From NCBI RefSeq assembly GCF_014696925.1, contig NZ_JACJQY010000016.1:37534-101533 (forward strand): a stretch of 64,000 bases of DNA. The letters are read 5' to 3'. The translations under genes and the position numbers were made by a program. This DNA comes from Phormidium tenue FACHB-1050 (GTDB lineage Bacteria; Cyanobacteriota; Cyanobacteriia; Pseudanabaenales; Pseudanabaenaceae). Within the stretch, counting starts at the first letter, position 1, and the number at the start of each line of letters is the position of its first letter. Below the pieces are notes generated by a model, which did no database searches, was not told the DNA's origin, and was given only the letters and a program-made list of their open reading frames with translations. Below, in pieces: positions 8,340 to 16,633 of this stretch.

Positions 8340-11009
8340 GTGACTGTTGCTGTTTCTGTTTCTTCGCCTAATGTCCAGATTCCGACCGATTCGGGAATTT
8401 ATATTACGATCCACGGTCACTTTTATCAGCCTCCGCGTGAAAATCCTTACCTGAATGCGATCGAGCGGCAAGAAAGCGCAGCTCCTTTCCATGACTGGAA
8501 TGCGCGGATTCATCATGAATGTTATCGACCCAATGCCTTCTCACGGATCGAGCGTTATGATGGCAAGATCGTGAAGATTGTCAATAACTATGAGTACATG
8601 AGTTTCAACATGGGACCAACATTGCTCTCATGGATGGAATTTCACGATCGCGATACCTATCAAGCCATTTTAGATGCCGATAAACGCAGTGCCGATCGCC
8701 TTAATGGTCATGGTAATGCGATCGCCCAAGTCTATAACCACATCATCATGCCCTTGGCAAATTGGCGTGACAAATTGACGCAGATTCGGTGGGGCAAGGA
8801 AGATTTCAAGGCAAGGTTCGGGCGCGAAACTGAAGGGATGTGGCTTGCCGAGACAGCCGTTGACTATGAAACCCTAGAAGCTCTGGTTTTAGAAGGGATC
8901 AAGTTTATTATTCTTGCGCCATCACAGGCTCAGCGTTGTCGTCCCATGCCCACAAAAGACAATCCCAATCCTGCATGGGAAGAGGTGGGTGGAGCGCAAA
9001 TTGATCCCAACCGTCCCTATCGTTGCTATTTACGTCGCCATAATTCCAGTAGCAGTAATGTGTCGGAACTGGGGCAGTTCCATTTACCTGCGGATACGGA
9101 TGCTTATATCGATGTATTTTTCTATGATGGTCCCATTTCTCGCGATATGGGATTTGGGGATCTTCTAGGAAGTTCTCATAATTTTGCTAAGCGTCTCAGT
9201 CAAGCAGTGCGTGGGGATCACCGTCCGCATCAGCTTGTTTCTGTGGCAACCGATGGGGAAACCTTTGGACATCATAAACACTTTACAGAAAAAACTCTTT
9301 CCTATGCCTTCGTCGAAGAATTTCCCAGACGAGGTTGGAATGTTACTAATTACGCGCATTATTTAAGTCTATTTCCGCCACAGTGGGAAGCAGAACTAAA
9401 ATCCGTAACTGCTTGGAGTTGCGCCCACGGTGTCGATCGCTGGCAAGGCGGTTGTGCCTGTGGCGGTGAAGGCACTAACTATCAACTACTATGGCGGCGA
9501 CCACTCAGGGATAGTCTCAACTGGTTGCGTGATCGCATGGCAGCCGTATATGTGGATATCGGGCGCAAATATTTTAATGATCCTTGGGAAGCCCGCGATC
9601 GCTATATTGATGTGCTGAAATATTCATTACGCGATGGACTGGAAGAACATTCACCCGTTTTAGAGAAGTTTTTTGAAGAACAATGTGGCAATAAGGTATC
9701 GACATCTGCCCAGAAGATAGACGCTTTGCGACTGTTAGAAATGCAACGCCATGCCTTACTCATGTTTACCAGTTGCGGTTGGTTCTTTGAAGAATTATCA
9801 CGTCCTGAAACTGTGCAGATTTTACGCTATGCCGCTAGGGCGATCGAACTAGCCGCAGATGTTGCAGGGGTCTTGCTTGAGGATGAATTTATTCATCGCA
9901 TGGCAAAAGCCCCCAGTAATCTGCCTGAATTTAAAGATGGCGAAGGTGTATTTCGGCATCAAGTGGCGACTAATCGAATTACCCTCGCTCAAGTGGCGGC
10001 TCAATATGCCCTGAGTTCAACTTTTGGCAATTATGCGCGATCGCAACAAATTTATTGCTACCAGATCCAACAGCAGGATTATCAACTGCAACGAATTGGC
10101 TCCATGTCCTTAGCGATCGGGCAAATTCAACTAGTTTCAGGAATTACCCAAGAATCTGTAAATTATATTTTTGCAGTGCTGCACCTCGGTGGTGATGACT
10201 TCCATTGCTGTATCCAACCCTTTACAGGAAGGCGCGAATATGAGGAGATCAAGGCAACCTTGTTTAAGGTTCTCAAACAAGCGAATACGGCAGCGGTAAT
10301 TCTGGCGATGGCTAGTAACTTTAGTGGTGAGCAGTTTAATTTGCATCATCTCTTTGCCGAGGAACGTCATCGGATTTTGCGTATGCTTGCTGACGAGACG
10401 TTAACTAGACTCGATCAACTATACGAGCAAGTTTATCGCGATAATTATGGAATTCTGATCTCCTTCCGTCGAGATGATTTGCCAGTGCCGCGTGAACTGC
10501 AAGTTGCTGCGGATATTGTCTTAAATAACCGTCTCACAGAGGAACTCAAGCGCTTAGAAACAGGTGCATCACTTCCGAACGTTGGATTAGATGCAGTGGC
10601 GATCGAGGCAATCAATCTAGGTTGTAAGTTTACCCATGAGGAAGATGCCAAAATTCTTGAAAATTATATTTTGAGACAAATCCAGCAACTTTCTCAACTT
10701 CAGGAAATTGACGAAAAGTCGCTCTTTAACTATCTCAATCAGATTGAGCAGTCTTTAGCGATTAGCGATCGCCTAAATCTCAAGCTAAATCTCAATCTCT
10801 CTCAAGAGGCCTTTCTCAACTATCTATCATCATGGATTGCCCCTAAATGTGTACTTGCGAGACAGATTCTCGATTTGGAATCTGTCCAGAAGCAACCAAT
10901 TCACATTGAGGTAAATCTTTGTGAAAGCATTTCTAATTTGGAGCTACATCAATTAATTGATACTGCCAGCAAGTTAGGAATTGCCACTGAAGCTTGGCTT
11001 CATGACTAA
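8340..11009 (+). CDS. Glycoside hydrolase family 57-type protein with DUF3536 C-terminus
   Basis: 889 residues from a GTG start. The N-terminal half is a GH57-like (beta/alpha)7 barrel beginning ITIHGHFYQPPRENP, with GMWLAETAVD and VATDGETFGHHKHF as conserved active-site blocks and a Cys-rich segment SCAHGVDRWQGGCACGG. The C-terminal half (from about residue 480) matches the region known as DUF3536. GH57 members act on alpha-glucans, and several cyanobacterial ones are annotated as alpha-amylases, but this subfamily has no assigned substrate that I know of. It is monocistronic, followed by a palindromic repeat. GTG is preceded by AAGGGAAG, a reasonable ribosome site. Confidence 0.88.
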   Translation: MTVAVSVSSPNVQIPTDSGIYITIHGHFYQPPRENPYLNAIERQESAAPFHDWNARIHHECYRPNAFSRIERYDGKIVKIVNNYEYMSFNMGPTLLSWMEFHDRDTYQAILDADKRSADRLNGHGNAIAQVYNHIIMPLANWRDKLTQIRWGKEDFKARFGRETEGMWLAETAVDYETLEALVLEGIKFIILAPSQAQRCRPMPTKDNPNPAWEEVGGAQIDPNRPYRCYLRRHNSSSSNVSELGQFHLPADTDAYIDVFFYDGPISRDMGFGDLLGSSHNFAKRLSQAVRGDHRPHQLVSVATDGETFGHHKHFTEKTLSYAFVEEFPRRGWNVTNYAHYLSLFPPQWEAELKSVTAWSCAHGVDRWQGGCACGGEGTNYQLLWRRPLRDSLNWLRDRMAAVYVDIGRKYFNDPWEARDRYIDVLKYSLRDGLEEHSPVLEKFFEEQCGNKVSTSAQKIDALRLLEMQRHALLMFTSCGWFFEELSRPETVQILRYAARAIELAADVAGVLLEDEFIHRMAKAPSNLPEFKDGEGVFRHQVATNRITLAQVAAQYALSSTFGNYARSQQIYCYQIQQQDYQLQRIGSMSLAIGQIQLVSGITQESVNYIFAVLHLGGDDFHCCIQPFTGRREYEEIKATLFKVLKQANTAAVILAMASNFSGEQFNLHHLFAEERHRILRMLADETLTRLDQLYEQVYRDNYGILISFRRDDLPVPRELQVAADIVLNNRLTEELKRLETGASLPNVGLDAVAIEAINLGCKFTHEEDAKILENYILRQIQQLSQLQEIDEKSLFNYLNQIEQSLAISDRLNLKLNLNLSQEAFLNYLSSWIAPKCVLARQILDLESVQKQPIHIEVNLCESISNLELHQLIDTASKLGIATEAWLHD

Positions 11010-11040
11010 ATCACAACTGTAGGGGCAATTCATGAATTCC

Positions 11041-11080
11041 TAAACTGTAGGGGCAATTCATGAATTGCCCCTACAGTTTA
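11041..11080. repeat. Perfect 40-bp palindrome, family F
   Basis: TAAACTGTAGGGGCAATTCA followed immediately by its exact reverse complement, with no loop. A truncated direct copy precedes it at 11016-11038. Confidence 0.85.
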
Positions 11081-11117
11081 GAAACCTTTTCTCAATCATT
11101 TAACAAATACCTAGATA

Positions 11118-11972
11118 ATGCTCCCTCCTTTTATTGTTTTAGATCCGATTCTTGAAAACTGGTTACGTGAAGATATTGGACGAGGCGATCGCAGTACCAG
11201 TGGGTTATTCCCAAATGGTTATGCTCCCCTTGGCAAAGCAGTATGGATTGCGAAAGCAGATGGAGTAACTGCGGGTTTACCAGTTGCCGCCAGAGTATTT
11301 CAATTGTTGGATCAATCAGTAAATTTTGTGGCGATCGCGCAGGATGGGAAGCCCGTAAAATCTGGAGACTTGATTGCAGAAATTAATGGTAGTCTCGCTA
11401 CATTGCTCATGGGTGAACGGGTTGCGCTAAATCTAGTCATGCGATTATCGGGAATTGCTAGTGTGACTGCGGAATATGTCAAGGCAATTTCTGGTACGAA
11501 AGCTCGTCTAGTCGATACTCGTAAAACTATTCCTGGGATGAGATTATTAGAAAAATATGCCACATTTATCGGTGGGGCGATCAATCATCGCTATGGCTTA
11601 GATGATGCGGTGATGCTCAAGGATAATCACATTGCGGCGGCGGGAGGTATCACCGAAGCAGTGCAACGTGTGCGAGAAAACATTCCCTTTACAACATCGA
11701 TTGAAGTGGAAACTGAGTCAATTAATCAAGTCAAAGAAGCAATGCAGCTAAATTTGGATGTGATTATGCTGGACAATATGCCATTGTCGATGATGAGTGA
11801 GGCGATCGCTTTAATTCGTCAGCATAGCCCCCAATCTAAAACCGAAGCTTCGGGCAATATTACCCTCGATACGATCACTCAGGTTGCAGAGCTAGGCGTA
11901 GATTATATTTCCACTTCGGCAATGGTGACGCGATCGCATTGGCTCGATATTAGTATGCGAATTAGCTCCTAA
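11118..11972 (+). CDS. nadC: Nicotinate-nucleotide pyrophosphorylase (carboxylating)
   Basis: Converts quinolinate and PRPP to nicotinate mononucleotide, CO2 and pyrophosphate in de novo NAD synthesis. 284 residues, the family's usual length. Diagnostic segments: EDIGRGDRST (residues 18-27), ERVALNLVMRLSGIA, DTRKTIPGMR (about 132-141) with the substrate-binding Arg and Lys, KYATFIGGAINHRYGLDDA, and LKDNH. The C-terminal barrel repeats VEVET, DVIMLDN and EASGNI are in place. No other nad gene lies nearby. Confidence 0.96.
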   Translation: MLPPFIVLDPILENWLREDIGRGDRSTSGLFPNGYAPLGKAVWIAKADGVTAGLPVAARVFQLLDQSVNFVAIAQDGKPVKSGDLIAEINGSLATLLMGERVALNLVMRLSGIASVTAEYVKAISGTKARLVDTRKTIPGMRLLEKYATFIGGAINHRYGLDDAVMLKDNHIAAAGGITEAVQRVRENIPFTTSIEVETESINQVKEAMQLNLDVIMLDNMPLSMMSEAIALIRQHSPQSKTEASGNITLDTITQVAELGVDYISTSAMVTRSHWLDISMRISS

Positions 11973-11973
11973 A

Positions 11974-12008
11974 TAATAAAGTGCGGCGCTTCGTGCCGCA
12001 CTTTATTA
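11974..12008. terminator. Hairpin terminator after nadC
   Basis: TAATAAAGTGCGGC (11974-11987) pairs with GCCGCACTTTATTA (11995-12008). It begins 2 bases after the nadC stop, with A and T tracts on both sides. Confidence 0.8.
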
Positions 12009-12040
12009 CCCTAAACACAATACCCATTTCACAACAAAAG

Positions 12041-12913
12041 ATGCAAGAAAGTATTTTTACAACTTTAATCTTACCCATTGCTTTAGCCTTAATCATGCTG
12101 GGGATGGGGCTATCGCTAAAGTTTGAGGATTTCCAACGGATCACCAAATATCCTAAGGCTGTGGCAGTGGGATTATTTAGTCAAATCATTCTGTTACCAA
12201 TCATCGGCTTTGTAATTACCAAAATTGTGCCAATGCCACCAGCGATCGCAGTGGGACTGATGATCATTGCTATTTCTCCTGGTGGTGTGTCATCAAACAT
12301 GATTACTTACCTCGCATGTGGAGATGTCGCACTGTCGGTGACACTGACGGTATTCAGTAGCATTATCACCATATTTACGATTCCGATACTTGCAAATCTG
12401 GCTCTAAATCATTTTCTCGGACAGAGTGCTGCGATCGCCTTGCCAATTGGAACGACAATGGGACAGATCTTTTTAATTACAATTATTCCCACTGCGATAG
12501 GAATGTATATACAGTATAAGTTTCCTGAGCTTGCCCGTAGTTTAGAAAAGGTTACTAGTCGCCTAGCGATCGGCTTTCTTGCTTTAATTATTCTGATTCT
12601 AGTTATTCGTGAGTGGAGTCGCTTACCTGAGTTTATTTTGCAAGCTGGAGCAGGGGTGGTTTTGCTGAATATATTCTCAATGACAGCAGGTTTTGTGATC
12701 AGTAAATTGCTAAAGCTTAGTCCACCGCAGCAAATTTGTGTAGCGATCGAAGTTGGTATTCAAAATGGAACTTTAGCGATCGCGATTACAGCAGGAATGT
12801 TGGGCAATCAAGATATGGCAATTCCTGCGGCTATTTATAGTCTGTTTATGTATATGACTGGATTTGGGGCAATTCTCTATGGCAAGAGCTTATCGAAAAC
12901 TGCCTCAGTTTGA
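12041..12913 (+). CDS. Bile acid:sodium symporter family (BASS) transporter
   Basis: 290 residues from ATG at 12041. An in-frame ATG at 11981 lies inside the nadC hairpin, and the extra 20 residues are polar and non-conserved in look. Nine or so hydrophobic helices are visible, with LIMLGMGLSL in helix 1 and the paired signature ISPGGVSSNMITYLACGDVA and EVGIQNGTLAIAIT near the two discontinuous helices that bind sodium in this fold. The substrate of bacterial BASS proteins is usually an organic anion (in plastids pyruvate and others) and cannot be assigned here. Confidence 0.88.
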   Translation: MQESIFTTLILPIALALIMLGMGLSLKFEDFQRITKYPKAVAVGLFSQIILLPIIGFVITKIVPMPPAIAVGLMIIAISPGGVSSNMITYLACGDVALSVTLTVFSSIITIFTIPILANLALNHFLGQSAAIALPIGTTMGQIFLITIIPTAIGMYIQYKFPELARSLEKVTSRLAIGFLALIILILVIREWSRLPEFILQAGAGVVLLNIFSMTAGFVISKLLKLSPPQQICVAIEVGIQNGTLAIAITAGMLGNQDMAIPAAIYSLFMYMTGFGAILYGKSLSKTASV

Positions 12914-12977
12914 TAATAATTATTTTGCCATCGTGGTAATTAATTCAGTTACTACAATGAGTTGAGGAACTAAGATT

Positions 12978-14579
12978 ATGGAATATGCGATTGATTTTGG
13001 AACGAGTAATACTGTTGTTGCGAGAATTAATGAGAATGGAGAGATTGAAACTGTCAAGTTAGATGCTTATAGTAGTTTTATTGCTGACAATCCACCATTA
13101 ATTCCTAGTTTTGTATATGTACAGGATGCTATCAAAGAGCAGGTACTAATTGGGCAGGAAGTGAGCGATCGCGGTTTAGACAACAAAAGCATCAAAGGTG
13201 AGCCGCGATTTTTTAAAGCTTTTAAACGAGCGATTGGTTCTAACGTGTCGATGTTTGTGCCAGAAATTGATGGGCGCGAAATAGAATTTGAACTAGTGGG
13301 AGAATGGTTCTTAAAGAGAATTATTGCTTGCTTGCCTGATGCTGACTCACTGATTTTTACCGTTCCTGTCGATAGCTTTGAGTCCTATCGAAACTGGTTA
13401 GGCAAAGTTTGCGAGAAGTTAACCGTTGATCAAGTCCGCATCCTTGATGAACCAACGGCGGCAGCTTTGGGTTATGGGCTTAATGGTGGTGGTGAAACTC
13501 TGTTAGTGGTGGATTTTGGTGGTGGAACTTTAGATTTATCCTTAGTGAAATTATCATCAGGACAATCTCAATCTGCGGTCAATCAACCTAAATCACCTCT
13601 AGGCTTTTTACTGAAATGGGGCGATCGCACGATCAAAAATACATCTACATCCAATAATCAAAGTTCACAAACAGCAAAGGTTTTCGCGAAAACAGGTCAA
13701 AATCTCGGCGGGATTGATATCGATAACTGGATTGTTGATTATTTCCATAAAGAGCTAGGATTACCCAAAAACTCTATCGTAACGCGCTTGGCTGAACGCA
13801 TTAAAATCTCTCTTTCGAGCAGCGAATCAGTAACGGAAGTTTATTTTAATGATCAAACCTTTGAATCTTATGAATTGACTTTGACGCGATCGCAGTTAAA
13901 TCAAATCCTTGAACAACAGAAATTTTTTGCTAATCTCGATCAAGCTCTTGATCGTATTCGTCAACAAGCAACACGCCAAAATATTGACCTAGACAAGGTT
14001 GATGCAGTTCTTCTTGTCGGTGGCACATCCCAAATTCCTGCGGTGAAAGAATGGGCATTAAAACATTTCCCATCGGAAAAAGTAAAAGCCAATAAACCCT
14101 TTGAGGCGATCGCTCATGGAGCAGTTTCCCAAGGCTGGGAATTGCAGGACTTTCTCTATCACAGCTATGGTGTGCGCTATTGGGATAAAAGATACAAAAA
14201 ACATAACTGGCATACCATTGTTAAATCTGGTGCAATCTATCCCCTAGAAAAGCCAGTAGAACTTACACTCGGCGCGTCTATTGCCGATCAGCCTAGCATT
14301 GAGCTAGTCATTGGTGAGTTAGGTGAAACCAATGTGGAAGTATATTTTGAAGATGAGAGGCTGGTAACCCGTGTTTTAGATGGCAAACAAGTTGCTGTGC
14401 AGATCCTTAATGAAAATAGCAAAGCGATCGCTCAACTCGATCCGCTTGGTCAAACGGGTAGCGATCGCATTAAAGTCCTCTTTCAAGTAGATCAAAAGCG
14501 AACATTGCGAATTACAGTGCAAGACTTGTTAACGAAGCAGAACCTATTAGACGATGTAGCTGTAGTACAACTCGTATGA
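12978..14579 (+). CDS. Short Hsp70-family protein (DnaK-like)
   Basis: 533 residues. The actin-like ATPase domain is complete: phosphate loop AIDFGTSNTVV (residues 4-14), connect 1 LDEPTAAALGYG, phosphate 2 LLVVDFGGGTLDLSLV, and adenosine motif LLVGGTSQIPAV. A proline/serine/glutamine-rich insert (about 192-235) breaks the domain, and the region after about 385 is shorter than a DnaK substrate domain with no obvious helical lid. Such truncated Hsp70s are common in cyanobacteria beside full DnaKs. No dnaJ or grpE is adjacent, so its client is unknown. Confidence 0.88.
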   Translation: MEYAIDFGTSNTVVARINENGEIETVKLDAYSSFIADNPPLIPSFVYVQDAIKEQVLIGQEVSDRGLDNKSIKGEPRFFKAFKRAIGSNVSMFVPEIDGREIEFELVGEWFLKRIIACLPDADSLIFTVPVDSFESYRNWLGKVCEKLTVDQVRILDEPTAAALGYGLNGGGETLLVVDFGGGTLDLSLVKLSSGQSQSAVNQPKSPLGFLLKWGDRTIKNTSTSNNQSSQTAKVFAKTGQNLGGIDIDNWIVDYFHKELGLPKNSIVTRLAERIKISLSSSESVTEVYFNDQTFESYELTLTRSQLNQILEQQKFFANLDQALDRIRQQATRQNIDLDKVDAVLLVGGTSQIPAVKEWALKHFPSEKVKANKPFEAIAHGAVSQGWELQDFLYHSYGVRYWDKRYKKHNWHTIVKSGAIYPLEKPVELTLGASIADQPSIELVIGELGETNVEVYFEDERLVTRVLDGKQVAVQILNENSKAIAQLDPLGQTGSDRIKVLFQVDQKRTLRITVQDLLTKQNLLDDVAVVQLV

Positions 14580-14583
14580 TCCT

Positions 14584-14616
14584 GTATATTGCGGGTGCGT
14601 CGCGCCCGCAATATAC
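14584..14616. terminator. Bidirectional hairpin between convergent genes
   Basis: GTATATTGCGGGTGCG (14584-14599) pairs with 14601-14616 with one G-T mismatch. It lies between the Hsp70 stop and the MEKHLA stop. Confidence 0.75.
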
Positions 14617-14636
14617 GACTATTTTGTATTTTGGTA

Positions 14637-15122
14637 TTAGGCGATCGCTTCCCAGTTAGAAAAAGTTGCTGCTTGTCCCCACAATTTGTCGTTTTTGTCC
14701 ACTACGTTCCAGATAATTGCTTGATTGATATAAAAGCGATCGCCTGTACTTGCAATCCGAATCCCGCGATAATCACTGATATATCCTTGAGATTTTGCCT
14801 GCGCTAATAGTTGTTCTCTTTCGCTACGTTCCATTGGCTCAGCCGTATATCTTGATGGCGTTGAAGTGAAAGTCTGCCAATCCATTTTCCATAGTTCTAA
14901 TGCTTTTTGATTGCCGTAGTTGAGAATTGGATCGGCTTGAGTGCCATGGGAAACAACTACAAAATTTGCATTAAATAATAAATTAGCAATTTCTTCTGGT
15001 GTTTGGCGATCGGTCACTGGCATTAAAGGTTTGCCAGTCCAATAGTGAAAGCTATACAGCAATAGTTGAATATGTTGTAATAGTTCTTTTTGTAACCAAG
15101 GTTGAGATTTATCTATATTCAT
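14637..15122 (-). CDS. MEKHLA domain protein
   Basis: 161 residues made of one PAS-related MEKHLA domain, a fold found alone in bacteria and at the C-terminus of plant HD-ZIP III factors. Visible landmarks are LLLYSFHYWTGKPLMP, the NYGNQKALELW segment, and the C-terminal AIIWNVVDKNDKLWGQA. No output domain, signal peptide or membrane helix is present. PAS-like proteins of this size usually sense or bind a small ligand, which is an inference here. It faces the Hsp70 gene tail to tail. Confidence 0.85.
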   Translation of the reverse strand: MNIDKSQPWLQKELLQHIQLLLYSFHYWTGKPLMPVTDRQTPEEIANLLFNANFVVVSHGTQADPILNYGNQKALELWKMDWQTFTSTPSRYTAEPMERSEREQLLAQAKSQGYISDYRGIRIASTGDRFYINQAIIWNVVDKNDKLWGQAATFSNWEAIA

Positions 15123-15165
15123 AGGTATTTTTAAATTGGATGAATCAAATACTGCCTTCCAACCG

Positions 15166-15208
15166 AAGAATCAATGGTGCGGTGCTTCGCGCCGCACCAT
15201 TGATTCTT
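15166..15208. repeat. GC-core palindrome between two minus-strand genes
   Basis: Arms AAGAATCAATGGTGCGG and complement around GCTTCGC. Followed by GTTAGGACTTACGCTGTAGCCC, a short motif also seen in variant form near 6505 and 56167. Confidence 0.75.
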
Positions 15209-15276
15209 TTTAATGTTAGGACTTACGCTGTAGCCCTTTGAGACGGGATAAATAGAGTCAGCGCTTTGCGCCGAAT

Positions 15277-16482
15277 CTATTCTTTTGGGTTTTGAATCGC
15301 AGAACCATTCGTGGTAATGCGATCGTCAAAGACAAAACATTCGCCTTCCCAAAGACTTTCTTCGGGAGGAATTTCTGCTAGATATTTGAGAATGCCACCC
15401 TTGAGATGGTAGACCTCATCAAAGCCTTGAGCCAACATATAGGCACTAGCCTTTTCGCAACGGATACCACCTGTGCAGAACATGGCGATTTTTTGCTGCT
15501 TGCGATCGCTCAAATTCTCCTCGACATACTTAGGAAACTCATGGAAGAAATCTAAATTGGGATCAATTGCTCCTTTAAAAGTACCAAACTCCACCTCATA
15601 AATATTGCGCGTATCAATAACCAATACATCAGGATCGCTAATTAATTGGTTCCAATCTTGAGGATTTACATAGGTTCCCACTTCTTTGCTAGGATCAATA
15701 TCAGAAACTCCAAACTTTACAAGTTCTTTTTTAAGTCTTACCCTGAGCTTGTTATAGGGCATGACATCACAATAGCTTTCTTTATGCTCTAGCCCTTGCA
15801 AACGTGAGTCAGATCGTAAGTAGCTTAAGAGCGCATCGATTCCCTCTCGACTACCCGCAATCGTGGAGTTAATTCCTTCCTGTGCTAATAAAATCACCCC
15901 TTTTAGTTCATGACTATTACAAAAATCTGTAATCACAGGACGCATGGATACATAATCAGCAAGATCAGCAAAATGATAAAACGTAGCGACAACAAAAGGT
16001 TCGGGCTTCTCTAAATACTTAGCAAGCGACTTTTCCATAACAAAATTGGTCAGCTTTTCACCACGACAAGTTACCTGCTGTTCTGTAACTACAGAAAATC
16101 CCCGACTTTTAAAAAAGGCTCTCGCCGTAATACTTACTTCTACAAATAAACGTTCTATTTTTAATTCTAGAGCTTTTGCCTCGATCGCTTGATATAACCG
16201 CGTTCCTACACCGCAGCGCTGATAGTCCTTATGGCAAAAGAAACAATCAATATGACCATTAGTTTCGAGTTGAGCAAAACCAATGATTTCGCCTTCTTCT
16301 TCCGCAACATAGGTAAAGTTGCTAGTGCAGTCTTCTGTCCAATTGGTGAAATATAAATCATCTGGAGCCCAAGCCTGTACCTGTGCAGGCGAATAGTCGC
16401 GAATATTTACCTCGCGGATAGTGTCATGAAACAACTTGGCGATCTGGTCGCTGTCTTGTTTTTGAAATAATCGAATTAGCAT
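15277..16482 (-). CDS. GNAT acetyltransferase fused to TrhO-type rhodanese
   Basis: 401 residues joining two enzymes. Residues 1-155 form a GNAT N-acetyltransferase with the acetyl-CoA loop RCGVGTR (89-95) and the typical FFKSRGF motif. Residues 160-401 match TrhO (UPF0176), which makes 5-hydroxyuridine at tRNA position 34. Its landmarks are the N-terminal ferredoxin-like region with LLAQEGINSTIAG (198-210), then a rhodanese domain with VIDTRN and the catalytic loop FCTGGIRCEKA (Cys336). The stand-alone TrhO is about 240-330 residues, so this copy has a complete added domain. No frameshift or stop separates the halves. mnmE, another U34 enzyme, lies next in the same orientation. The GNAT substrate is unknown. 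Confidence 0.88.
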   Translation of the reverse strand: MLIRLFQKQDSDQIAKLFHDTIREVNIRDYSPAQVQAWAPDDLYFTNWTEDCTSNFTYVAEEEGEIIGFAQLETNGHIDCFFCHKDYQRCGVGTRLYQAIEAKALELKIERLFVEVSITARAFFKSRGFSVVTEQQVTCRGEKLTNFVMEKSLAKYLEKPEPFVVATFYHFADLADYVSMRPVITDFCNSHELKGVILLAQEGINSTIAGSREGIDALLSYLRSDSRLQGLEHKESYCDVMPYNKLRVRLKKELVKFGVSDIDPSKEVGTYVNPQDWNQLISDPDVLVIDTRNIYEVEFGTFKGAIDPNLDFFHEFPKYVEENLSDRKQQKIAMFCTGGIRCEKASAYMLAQGFDEVYHLKGGILKYLAEIPPEESLWEGECFVFDDRITTNGSAIQNPKE

Positions 16483-16502
16483 AGTTTTAACATTTATAGA
16501 AT

Positions 16503-16527
16503 GGGTAGCGTTTCGCGCTACCCATCT
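16503..16527. repeat. Short hairpin upstream of the GNAT-TrhO gene
   Basis: GGGTAGCG and CGCTACCC flank a TTT loop, 20 bases upstream of the fusion gene start on the minus strand. Confidence 0.6.
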
Positions 16528-16550
16528 CTACTCTAGATCAAACGAACCAT

Positions 16551-16599
16551 AAGAAATTTTTTGAAAATGTTGCTTTGCAATATTTTCAAAAAATTTCTT
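16551..16599. repeat. Inverted repeat with long A/T-rich arms
   Basis: A 23-bp arm beginning AAGAAATTTTTTGAAAAT (16551-16573) pairs with 16577-16599. Same design as the hairpin inside 18185-18297. Confidence 0.65.
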
Positions 16600-16633
16600 G
16601 GTTTGGTTTTGAGCGCAAAGCGCTGTAGGTTGT

